Shown in pieces: positions 36,836-46,207 of a stretch of DNA of 64,000 bases. The stretch's first letter is position 1. Every line of letters starts with the position of its first letter. The notes under the pieces were generated by a model that saw only the letters and a list, made by a program, of their open reading frames with translations, searched no databases and had not been told where the DNA came from. Both the position numbers and the translations under genes were made by a program. Source of the DNA: Cryptosporidium bovis (lineage: Eukaryota > Apicomplexa > Conoidasida > Eucoccidiorida > Cryptosporidiidae); assembly GCA_009768925.2 (NCBI GenBank), contig VHIT02000024.1, forward strand, positions 248,001 to 312,000. The letters run 5' to 3'.

Positions 36836-37570
36836 CTACATATCACAAGGTAGATATTCAGGAAGAGATAGTAGTTGCTTAATTCCTGATTTATATTGGG
36901 GAAGCTCATAAGAGAGTAATTTTTGAGTTCTTTGTAAATATCTAATCTGCATTGGGGTTAAGCTCTTAATATAGCAATTGTTTTCCTGAAGATCGGAACC
37001 AATTATGTTTGAACTGCAAATATTATTTATGTTAATTCCCGCACTCCTATTATTGCTGCCAGAGCAATTACTGTCTCTTGTATATGTATTTGGGTCGTCT
37101 CCTACCACTATACCATTATTTGTGTCGTCAAAGTATCCGGCATTATTCGGATTACAAGTTTGAATGGCACCGGTGTTTGTTGTGTTGAAATGAATCAAAG
37201 TATCCTCCTCTCTTACATTACCAATATTAAAAGCATTATTTTCTCTTAATTCTCTATTAGTATGAATATTATCTCTATTTTCAGAACACCTATGTGCAGG
37301 AGTAGCTTTAATATGAATTCCTCCATTGGAAAATGAAGCATCATCTAGGGGAGCAATACCATGATTTGCTTGTACATGATGAGGTATATTCAAAGCAGCA
37401 GCAACCTTGGACAACTTCCTAAAATGATTATATCTAAAATTTTCATCATATAAACCATAATTGCTATCAAATTCAAGATCCAAGTTATTTATCCTATTTG
37501 ATGCACCTTCATTACAGTTATCGGAGTTTATATATATTCTCCTTATCTTGCGACCTCTTAAAGGACTCAT
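36836..37570 (-). CDS. Asn-rich orphan protein
   Basis: 244 residues, ATG at 37570. Not recognised. It starts basic (MSPLRGRKIRRIYI) and has a short, more ordered segment at about 50-85 (RKLSKVAAALNIPHHV). An Asn/Thr/Gly/Ser-rich disordered middle follows, ending with a conserved-looking C-terminal block SLTPMQIRYLQRTQKLLSYE near 203-225. No signal peptide, membrane helix or enzymatic motif. The two ordered ends around a low-complexity core make a real gene likely. A 10-bp hairpin sits 35-66 nt before the ATG. Confidence 0.6.
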   Translation of the reverse strand: MSPLRGRKIRRIYINSDNCNEGASNRINNLDLEFDSNYGLYDENFRYNHFRKLSKVAAALNIPHHVQANHGIAPLDDASFSNGGIHIKATPAHRCSENRDNIHTNRELRENNAFNIGNVREEDTLIHFNTTNTGAIQTCNPNNAGYFDDTNNGIVVGDDPNTYTRDSNCSGSNNRSAGININNICSSNIIGSDLQENNCYIKSLTPMQIRYLQRTQKLLSYELPQYKSGIKQLLSLPEYLPCDM

Positions 37571-37604
37571 ATCTCAACTAATGAAACGAGCCAGATAGAA
37601 AGAC

Positions 37605-37636
37605 CAACTATTAAAAGTCTTTCTATTGACTTATAA
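37605..37636 (-). promoter_or_regulatory. 10-bp perfect hairpin in the presumed 5' leader
   Basis: Arms ATAGAAAGAC and GTCTTTCTAT with a 12-nt loop, 35-66 nt upstream of the ATG at 37570. If transcribed it would form a leader stem-loop and might affect scanning. Confidence 0.45.
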
Positions 37637-38456
37637 AATTGTGAATAGCAAGGTAGTAGATTAACAAAAAAACCAATACTTATATGTAATCCACCTTTAG
37701 ACTTTTCTTATTATTAAATTTAAAACAATCAACAACTATATTTTATATAAATATTAAGTTAATAATACTTTAAAAACATTAAACATTAATTATTAAAAAA
37801 TACACTAAATACCCAATAAAATTATTCCTTTGGAAAAGTGAACTTTTTATAGCATATATTTCTCAAAGTATACTATATTCAGTGATAAGAATATTTCCAC
37901 CCTTTAATTTTTATCTTTTAAACTTTTTTTGAATATTTAATTTAGCATATCTCTGTAAACATGCATACATATATATAGTGGATTTACGAATATTCAACTA
38001 CTTTGTATCAACCTAACAAATACACATATAATACTTAATTACCAACTAAAAGTCCTCTTCTTTACAGTATATATATTAAGAAATATATTCAGTATTTCCA
38101 CCTCTTTTTTACTCTTGATATTTCTACCTTCAGTTATTTATGTTTACTACTTTCTAGTTTTTTTCTTTTCAATTCATAACTAATATTTTTGTGTTTATCC
38201 CCCAACAAAGGCAGAGTGCCCCGCCTTTTGTGAGCGGGTCTTTCCACTTCCTCATAATAAATATTGTGAATATACAATAAATAATGGCGTAACACAACAA
38301 ATTTTACATAAAAAAAAGCGTAGAAGAAAATACACAATAAATAATGATAGCAGCCTCATCCGCATATTAATATGTAGTCATATTGTATATTCAGAAGTGA
38401 AACATTACTCTGGGTTTTTTTAATAAAATGGAAATTACCGCATACTAGCTACATTC

Positions 38457-38463
38457 GCGCCAA
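38457..38463. promoter_or_regulatory. E2F-like site (TTGGCGC on bottom strand) upstream of SART1
   Basis: GCGCCAA within ATTCGCGCCAACG, 121 bp before the ATG at 38584; the nearest E2F-like copy to any start codon in the window. Confidence 0.4.
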
Positions 38464-38583
38464 CGAAATGCAATTTAGGGAGTTAAAATTTGATTATTTA
38501 CCGCGTGAAAAATACCAAAGGCTAATTAGAATCCCTATAATTGCAAATAAATGAATTTTGTTTCTCTTTGTTAATATGTAGAG

Positions 38584-39726
38584 ATGGAATCAAACACTGA
38601 AGATCATAGTAAATGTGGGGATAATACAAATCCAGTTTTTACATTCAAGGACAAAAACATTCTGGACTATAATGGGAACGAGGACGAGTTTGATGAAGAA
38701 TTGGACTTTAAAGATGTAAATTTAGGGAAAGGGAATCATGGATTTCGGAATCACAGCGACATAAAATGTGAGGTTATACCAAAGGATAACATTCAAGGCG
38801 CTGATGAAAAGAAAACGGAGTGCAAGATGAACTGTTTTAAAAGAAAAAACATTGAAATAATAAAGAAGAATCAGCGTGTAATAAATAACAAGATCGAAAA
38901 TACAGAGAATAATATTCTAGAAAATAGTGTAACAAATCTTAATAAAAATTTCTTGCTAAATGAAAATGGGATATTCGATGACACCGATTCTTTTTACAGT
39001 CAATTAAAAATAGCTAAGAAAAGAAAAATCCAAGATATAAAGACACAATTTGTGAAATATGAATCCGATAGTGGCAATATAAGCAGTTACAAGCCAGACA
39101 TCAACGCGACAACTCAAGTTAACTATAGCAATTTCAGTGATAATAAAAACCTAAATGAAAATTTGTTTCTCTCTCTAGAGACAGAATTTTGCAGAAACAT
39201 CTCTAATTCAAGAAATCCCAATTTGCGTGACTTTAATGAGAAAAATATTTCAACCTGTAATAATAATCTTGATAATACCAACGATAGCAATAATAATAGT
39301 AGTAACAACAATAACTTTTGTGGCAACACTAATAATGTTAATGATAATATTGAAACTTATGATGTAAATGAACCTGATTTGTCAGATATTCATAAATTGA
39401 ACGAAAGTTCTGGTCATTTAAACAGCGATAACGCGGAATATGACAATATCCTATACCAAAAACCACTAGATTTTGGCCTGTCTTCCACACTGGAATTTCT
39501 TAGAAGCAGAGGTGATATTTCTAAAAAAAACGACGCTGCAATGACTCAAGACAATAACTCGGGCGTTGACTCGGTTAAAGAAGTATCCATTTTTCACACT
39601 GACGAGAATGGAAACATTCTTGATCAAAAATCAGCATTTAAAAGACTGTGCTGGAAATTTCACGGACAAAAAGTTAATAAGAACAAACTCGAGAGAATAT
39701 TCAGAAACTATATTAGAAATAGTTAA
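38584..39726 (+). CDS. SART1/Snu66-like U4/U6.U5 tri-snRNP protein
   Basis: 380 residues, ATG at 38584. The family is recognisable from its C-terminal half. FDDTDSFYSQLKIAKKRKI (about 134-152) corresponds to the DDDxELxxxLxKxRK segment. PLDFGLSSTLEFLRSRGDI (about 296-314) corresponds to GLAAALxLCxxKG. DENGNILDQKSAFKRLCWKFHG (about 341-362) matches the SART1 motif D-E-x-G-R-x-L-x-x-K-E-A-F-R-x-L-x-H-x-F-H-G. It is much shorter than human SART1 (about 800 residues): the RS-rich N-terminus is replaced by an Asn/Asp-rich one and the protein stops soon after the FHG motif. Role: bridges tri-snRNP components before spliceosome activation. Confidence 0.82.
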   Translation: MESNTEDHSKCGDNTNPVFTFKDKNILDYNGNEDEFDEELDFKDVNLGKGNHGFRNHSDIKCEVIPKDNIQGADEKKTECKMNCFKRKNIEIIKKNQRVINNKIENTENNILENSVTNLNKNFLLNENGIFDDTDSFYSQLKIAKKRKIQDIKTQFVKYESDSGNISSYKPDINATTQVNYSNFSDNKNLNENLFLSLETEFCRNISNSRNPNLRDFNEKNISTCNNNLDNTNDSNNNSSNNNNFCGNTNNVNDNIETYDVNEPDLSDIHKLNESSGHLNSDNAEYDNILYQKPLDFGLSSTLEFLRSRGDISKKNDAAMTQDNNSGVDSVKEVSIFHTDENGNILDQKSAFKRLCWKFHGQKVNKNKLERIFRNYIRNS

Positions 39727-41045
39727 TTCCCAAAAGTATGTGTTACATTTGTTAATAATACACATACCCATTTACACGTGCATTACCATAGACTTGCAAT
39801 ATTATTGCGATTTCTTCATTTATCTCGACTAGTCATGCAAGACAATATATAAAAGACTATCTTGTTACAATTAAAAACAACCCGCCTTTGCTTCAGTGGT
39901 CTGACTTGTCCTGTAGAGACACAAGACAAATGATAAATTACAATTGAGAATTTGTGGTGATTTAATTGAAATCATTTTGTGGTTGTTTTGAGGAATGATG
40001 ACATGAGTTGTCAATAGTGCTATGTTTCATCTTTGAATTTAATATGGAACGGAATTTAGTGCATATTATTGTTAAATAAAGAGCTAATTTGTAATGATGG
40101 ATACCCTTATAGCAGACGGGCGATCAGAAAGTGATTATCTCAGAGTATCATTTTAATTAATGATCCTCGGATAATGTGTTGAGTTGTGCTATCCTGAACA
40201 TTTTATTTCTTTTTTTGATAATACAATCACTGAATCAAATTAATATGGTGAATTTAAGCCAGATAATATAAATGCCAGTTTTTGGATATAAATACGTGAC
40301 TATATACATTCCTGCTTACAATATTTATTGCTACTAAAATTATCGTGTCGCTAAGATATTGAACGTGTTGTTGATGCGGATGGATAAGAGACAATGATGA
40401 TTAACATCTTAGTCATGACTTTCTTTTCCAAGTAAACTTGGAATATCATGATTATTAACTTCTTTCGCTCCTATCTGAGTCGCTTTTCTGCATTAATTAA
40501 AACATCTACCTATAAATGTTGGAATATTAAATACCGAGTGGTATATATTTCAAATATTAAAAATAAAAGTATTGATTCAACAAGACCATATTTTGTCATA
40601 GAGAGCAATTATTTTGTTTGTAATAATTAATCGAACACCAAATAGGAAGGGGAATATGGATGTTCAATATTTAAAATGATGACTTTTTGTGGTTTAAACT
40701 AGAGTCTATTATAGTCCCTAAGATATAAATGTCTTATACTATTTGATTACATAGTTTTCTCTTGGCTGTCTGATGTAAATATTGAGGCTACATGCTACTA
40801 TTCCCAAAAACAAAAACTACTAACGATTTTAATAGTTTAAACAAGAATAATTGACGAACAGTGTAGACAATTTTTGTTGTCAAATAGATATAAAGTTAGA
40901 TGGAACTAAATATAATATGATTTCTATGTTTAATTTTATGCATTAATTGCTATCAGGTGTACCTTCTCTCTAAACCAATAATACATATACTGCAAAAGAA
41001 CTGCATCGTTTATACACGTATGTGTGCAAATGCTTATCTGTGTAC
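39727..41045. other. 1.3-kb convergent intergenic region
   Basis: Between the stops of SART1 (+) and SPB1 (-), unusually long for a convergent gap. No convincing ORF. It contains several RUGAUGA-like heptamers (for example near 39997, 40094 and 40398) and one C-box/D-box pair (40094-40197), but no good terminal stem, so I do not call a snoRNA. Confidence 0.4.
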
Positions 41046-43922
41046 TCACCTTTTAGCATGTTTTCTCTTGTTTATTCTTTTGACTGATCTCTTGTCTTTT
41101 TTGAGCCTTTTGTCTACAAACTTTGTCTTAAAGTTGCTGGTATTTACGTTTCTTTCTTTGCTTTTAATTTGCTTGCTAGGTCCATGTCTTCTTGTAACAG
41201 TGTATATATTTGCTCTTTTTTTACTAGTTACTTTTTGTGCCTTCTTAATTAACTTGTTAATACTCTTGGATTTAGATAGTTCACTCATTTCATTAGAATC
41301 GGCTATTATTTCTGCCTTTTTTCTTGCTTTATCCATAATTCTATCATATCTTCTCTTTTTTCTAGCTAAAGCTTCAGATTCTTTTCTAATTGGACGATTT
41401 TTTATTTCTCTTAATTTTTCTCTATATTGCTTCATTAGTTCTTTTGTTATTGGAAGTTCTGGTTTATTGTGTTTATTCTCATCTTCTACAAACCACTTAG
41501 GCAACCCTAATATATTATTTTGAAGATCCTCGTCTGGATCATGAAACGCATATCTATTATAACTGCCGTCTATTAAATCCATTCTTGTACTCTTATTTAT
41601 TAGCAACGAGCCAATGCCTTGAACCAATTTTAAGTCCTCCTCATTTTCCGGTTTTCTGTAATCACCTTTTGTTTCCAATTCTGATTCAGAATTTGACTCG
41701 GATTTTAATTCAGAGTTTGACTCTAAATCAAAATCTGTGTTGCAATTACTAATATTATAACTTAAAATGCTATTTTGAGTGTCAACATTGTCATTCAACT
41801 CTTGTGGAACAAATTCTATTTCAGTATTATTTTTATCTTGCTTTCCATGCTTATCAACTTTATTTGATTTTTTATTTTTGTTATCCAATTTTTTTTGTTT
41901 CTTTTCACTCAACGGCAACTTTGGGATCTCCGAGTCAGATAGCTCTTTAATATTGTCCTTACCATTGTCATCGTAAAAAAGTATATCCTTAAATGCACTA
42001 TTCGAAAACCATCTCTTGCTCTTTAAGTCGGAATTTATTTCCTCATTCAGAGTTTCCTTGTCAATCTTCTTGGTTGTTCTATTACAAGTACTAACACTCT
42101 TATCTTTACATTCCTCCTCATCTGAAGATAGTTGAGATAAAATCTTGTTTTCCAATTCATTCCTGTTTTTTTCTTCAACTACATTTGAGAATTTATTCAT
42201 CTCATCCGCCCACTCAGAAATAACCTTTTTACGTCTGCTCTCTTTTTTACTAGACATTAATTTGCTCGATTCTTTTTTATCATATGACTCAGTATTATTC
42301 CTGATGTAGTCCATTATATCCAAATCTATGGCTAATTTATCTTTATGGTCAAGTAAATAATCCTCATTTTCGTCGCCATCACCAAGTATCATGTTTAAAC
42401 CAGACTTATTTAAATCATCTACTTTACAATCCTCCCCAAGTAAGTAATTGCCACAAATATTCGAGTTTTCATCCGGGAAATACTTATTCACCGAAACATT
42501 TCTTTCCTCATTTTCTAATACTTCAAGAACTTGCTTTGAGTATTTAAATAATTCTGGATCGTTCTCAGTTGTCTCAAATCCACCTTTTGAAAGTGAGGTT
42601 CTCCATTCTTTCTTTCTTTCTTGTAACTTTTTTTTCTTTTCCATTGCCTTATTTCTTTTTCTTTGTGTTTCCAGCATCATCTCCAACTCATCATTCATGC
42701 CATCGTCTTCACTATTTTCACCATCCTCGTATTTTTCTTCGATTCCTTCTTCCTGGTCCTCACTGTAGCTTCTTTCGTCTTCATTGTATTCATCACCCTC
42801 CTTTCTGCTATCATTCTCTTGGTCATTTATTTCTATAGTGCTTATCTCTCTCGTTAGTAGAAATCTCCACTTCAGTAATTGCATTAGCTCCTTTTTTCCA
42901 AGCACTTTTAGATCCTCGCACAAATATTTAATTTCCTGAGTTGTTTTTGTACTGTTTAGTATTAGTTCAAGATATCTAGCCTCAATCTTATTGTTTTTAT
43001 TAACCTTCTTCATATCCAAATTAATTACATTGCTTTTAAGTAATAGTAATGCCGGATTATCGGAGTTGAAAAAGTCATGAACACTTATTACCCTATAATC
43101 GTCTCCTTCTTCGTATCCGTCTCTATTTCTCTTTCCTATACCTCTTAACAACTCATTTAAGCTTGATTTCATACCTTTTTTCGTTTTTTTTGTTAATTTT
43201 TCATTTTCATCCTCATCATCCTTATCAATACAATTTTCACTTGTATTACTATTATCGTTATCACACGTCTGAAAAACATATTTTGGATCAAAAAATTTAC
43301 TGTCTATCTTTTTTGGGGCTTTATAACCCAAACAAACCAAAAATATTTCAGCAGATACATTGCGAGAAGATTGTGGTTTAGTTGCTTTTACTGTATTGAA
43401 CAATTGACTTAACACCCAAAGAACTGAATTGTAATCACTTGAACGGAATATTTTTGTCACGAATATTCCGTTTGGTTTAAGAATCTCACAAGCCAATTTT
43501 GTTGAATGAAGTACCAATTCGTTTTGCATGTAAGCATCCTTGTCCCAAGACGTACCTACATTTGGAGCTCCATCATGTAGTATCACATCTACAGGTAGTC
43601 CATTTAATTCATCCAATATCAACTTTCTGCATCTGCTTGTCGTTATGTCGCACTTAAATGTTGTTACTCCAGGTATACTCTTTATTGCAACCAAATCAAC
43701 TCCTATTATCTTGCTTGATACTCCCATATTTCTTTTAGCTACTTGTAACCAACCACCTGGTGCTGCACATAAATCTACTAAAACCTGACAATTCCTAAAT
43801 ATATTAAACTTTTGTGCCAGTTGAATTAGTTTAAATGCAGACCTTGCTCTATACCCCTGCTCCTTAGCCAAATGGTAATACCGATCTAAACGATCCTTCC
43901 CCGTTTTGACTTTTCTGCCCAT
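41046..43922 (-). CDS. SPB1: Spb1/FTSJ3-like 27S pre-rRNA 2'-O-methyltransferase
   Basis: 958 residues, ATG at 43922. The N-terminal 210 residues are an FtsJ/RrmJ methyltransferase: GYRARSAFKL, SAM motif VDLCAAPGGWLQVA (about 49-62), LHDGAPNVG and FVTKIFRS. The catalytic K-D-K-E tetrad is readable as K31, D117, K157 and E192. The middle (about 210-800) is highly charged and partly coiled coil, with the DUF3381-like segment near 280-370 (KKELMQLLKWRFLLTREIS). The last 140 residues are the basic Spb1_C domain, rich in RKKRRYDR, KARKKAE and RRHGPSK motifs. Role: nucleolar methylation of the large-subunit rRNA A-loop guanosine and 60S maturation. It converges on SART1. Confidence 0.94.
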   Translation of the reverse strand: MGRKVKTGKDRLDRYYHLAKEQGYRARSAFKLIQLAQKFNIFRNCQVLVDLCAAPGGWLQVAKRNMGVSSKIIGVDLVAIKSIPGVTTFKCDITTSRCRKLILDELNGLPVDVILHDGAPNVGTSWDKDAYMQNELVLHSTKLACEILKPNGIFVTKIFRSSDYNSVLWVLSQLFNTVKATKPQSSRNVSAEIFLVCLGYKAPKKIDSKFFDPKYVFQTCDNDNSNTSENCIDKDDEDENEKLTKKTKKGMKSSLNELLRGIGKRNRDGYEEGDDYRVISVHDFFNSDNPALLLLKSNVINLDMKKVNKNNKIEARYLELILNSTKTTQEIKYLCEDLKVLGKKELMQLLKWRFLLTREISTIEINDQENDSRKEGDEYNEDERSYSEDQEEGIEEKYEDGENSEDDGMNDELEMMLETQRKRNKAMEKKKKLQERKKEWRTSLSKGGFETTENDPELFKYSKQVLEVLENEERNVSVNKYFPDENSNICGNYLLGEDCKVDDLNKSGLNMILGDGDENEDYLLDHKDKLAIDLDIMDYIRNNTESYDKKESSKLMSSKKESRRKKVISEWADEMNKFSNVVEEKNRNELENKILSQLSSDEEECKDKSVSTCNRTTKKIDKETLNEEINSDLKSKRWFSNSAFKDILFYDDNGKDNIKELSDSEIPKLPLSEKKQKKLDNKNKKSNKVDKHGKQDKNNTEIEFVPQELNDNVDTQNSILSYNISNCNTDFDLESNSELKSESNSESELETKGDYRKPENEEDLKLVQGIGSLLINKSTRMDLIDGSYNRYAFHDPDEDLQNNILGLPKWFVEDENKHNKPELPITKELMKQYREKLREIKNRPIRKESEALARKKRRYDRIMDKARKKAEIIADSNEMSELSKSKSINKLIKKAQKVTSKKRANIYTVTRRHGPSKQIKSKERNVNTSNFKTKFVDKRLKKDKRSVKRINKRKHAKR

Positions 43923-46207
43923 TTTTGCGCTTGTACCTTTCTACACAAATTATATTTATTGCTTATTTTAAGCTATTACTTTTTTGCATCAATAAATAAA
44001 CAACTAAAATCCTATATTTTGGTTCCGCTTGCTATTCTTTTCCTTCTCACCTGTTATATTGTTACTGATTTATACTCGCCGTTATCTTCATTAATTATAT
44101 ACTAATATTGTTTGCTTTTTCAAGTGTATAATTCCATATGAAAAATCAGTATACACTTAAAAACAATGCATCAGGCTATAATCTCTGCAGTTGAGAGCGA
44201 AAACGAATTGCCAACAAAAATTAGTGTCCTTAATCAAATTTTGACCTTTACTTTTGCCATAACTTTTAGGCCTCCACTACCTTGCCGCCAAAACATTCTG
44301 GTAATAAGCATAGACTAACGCGCTCTGAAGAAACTGTGACATCAGCCTATCTAGAGAAAAAAAGCATGTGCTAAAACGACAAATTTCATGGAATTAAGTA
44401 GAATGTGCTCATAAGACGGTGTCTTTATAGTCAGCACATATTTGCAATTGCGTCGGTTTGCTCGAAATCCATCGTACCTATAAATGTGTTTCACGAAAGG
44501 AGCGCATGGTTAAACCGTCATATGTGCACTTCTAAAGGCGACATTAATAGAAAACCAGTTAGATATCATCAACTTTTGGAAACATTCCGAATTATCTAAG
44601 GCAAAGGAAGAATAGAGAATATTAAAAAAAAAGTTATAACAGTGGACAACAGTGACGCCGCTTTACTTCTATCTAAGTGTTAAGAGAAGCCTGGGTTTTC
44701 CGGCATGTCCAAATGATTGCCGTATTTTATAATCAAATAAATAAGAGTAATGTGAGAACAAATTCTCATAATAGACTTTGTTTTTGGCGATAAACACTCA
44801 TGTCTTCTATTGTCGTTTGCAAAGAAATGGCTATAATCCATCTTCGCCTATTTAACGCTTTCAATTCTTCAGAAATAATAACCTGAAAACCGAATTGTCT
44901 GAAAGAGGGAAAAAACAAGAAAAAATCTCACGCCTTCAACCCTTATCAAAAGTACAAACAAACCAATATACCCATACAAACTGTGTTTATGTTCGGCTCT
45001 CACCTTTCCTCTTGCCTACATCCTCTTTTATTTTCCCCTCTTGTATTTTGTCCATTTTATTCGTAATTAAATTGCTTTTTATATGATTTAATTAATATCG
45101 TTACCGCTGTATACCGCCAACGTTTTGTGTCTACAATCTTAAGTGGTATTAACATTAATAGTAGGAGAATTAAAATAGAGGTAAATGAAATGAATAAATA
45201 AGGTATTAAGAAAGGAAATAGTAACATAAAGGGGTAGTAAATGAGTAAAGGGGGAAAAGAAAAAAATAGTTTAATAATATAAAATGTCAAAAATAATTAG
45301 TAAAAACATTGATAATAAATAAAACAATTAAAGCGGAAAATGGTGTTTGGGCGTATTTTTCATTTTTATATAATATATAAATTATTATTTATAATTTGTA
45401 ATAGATAACGTTTTAGGACATTTTTTCCCAGTAGGGTTTGAAAACAATAAATTGTTTATCGATTTCTCAGCAAAAAAAATTATTGAACATAAAGTCTTCT
45501 TTTCAATCAAATAAGGGAATAGAGGAGCACTAGGTGTAGCTCATCTTTTTTTCAGTCAAAAGTGAATTAATTATCATATAGAATAGTATTTATTGAGCTG
45601 TAAAAGGAGCCCACCAAATATAATTTCATCTTGGGGGTTGTAAATAAAACATTGTTTGATACTAAAAAAGGACTATCTTTTTCTAATTTGTTATTTTGAG
45701 CATTTATGTGGTAATATCATTTGGTTTATTACTTCTTGGTAGCATTTGCTTGATAATAAATTAAAGATTATTTAACTACTGGCAAATAATACATTGTGAA
45801 TTGCGTAACATCCAAAGGTGTTTTTTCAATAATATCCACACATCGCAATAAGACTATACACTTTAGTTGCCAATCAAGATTATTCTTGTTCTACAAAAGA
45901 GCGTGACAAATACATTAATTAGAGTCGTTACTTGATGTAATAATTAGCAGACAACTAAATATATATATGTACGTGTAATATATGTAAGCATATATTTACA
46001 TATATACATGTACATATATGTACATATGTATATATATGTATATATATACATGAAGTATGTATATATATGTAAATATAGCGTATTGTGAATGCATTTTATA
46101 AATTTAAATCAAGTTTTATTGGTGTTGATAAACAAAAACAACTTATACACGTAATTAAATTGTACTTTAAATAACAGTAATAGTACATACGTTAGGTATT
46201 GGTAGGA
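43923..46207. other. 2.3-kb divergent intergenic region upstream of SPB1 and the CHD gene
   Basis: No protein gene that starts with ATG. GCCGCCAAAA (TTTTGGCGGC on the bottom strand) lies at 44284-44293. A somewhat GC-richer stretch spans about 44270-44600. The last 250 bp before the CHD ATG contain the TA/TG repeat at 45957-46076. It may hold two promoters and possibly a non-coding RNA. Confidence 0.4.
45957..46076. repeat. Imperfect TA/TG (ATGTATAC) microsatellite
   Basis: About 120 bp made almost only of TATA, TGTA and TACA steps with many internal palindromes such as ACATGTACATATATGT. It ends 130 bp before the CHD-family ATG. Confidence 0.85.

Larger units (their letters stand above)
37571..38583. 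promoter_or_regulatory. Divergent promoter region between the Asn-rich gene and SART1
   Basis: 1.0 kb. It holds the 10-bp leader hairpin at 37605-37636, a CAAAGGC/GCCTTTTG imperfect hairpin around 38206-38230 that includes CCCCGCC, and TTCGCGCCAA at 38454-38463, 120 bp before the SART1 ATG. The remainder is AT-rich. Confidence 0.4.

Noticed and set aside
40094-40197. Box C/D snoRNA candidate (ATGATGG ... CTGA)
   Set aside because: Box order and spacing are right, but the flanks do not form a terminal stem and I found no rRNA-complementary guide.
40957-41523. 188-codon plus-strand membrane-like frame
   Set aside because: Antisense of the lysine-rich Spb1 C-terminus, which gives artificial Leu/Phe-rich reading.
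44405-44599. 64-codon frame
   Set aside because: Begins with GTG, has no ATG near its start, and no recognisable motif.
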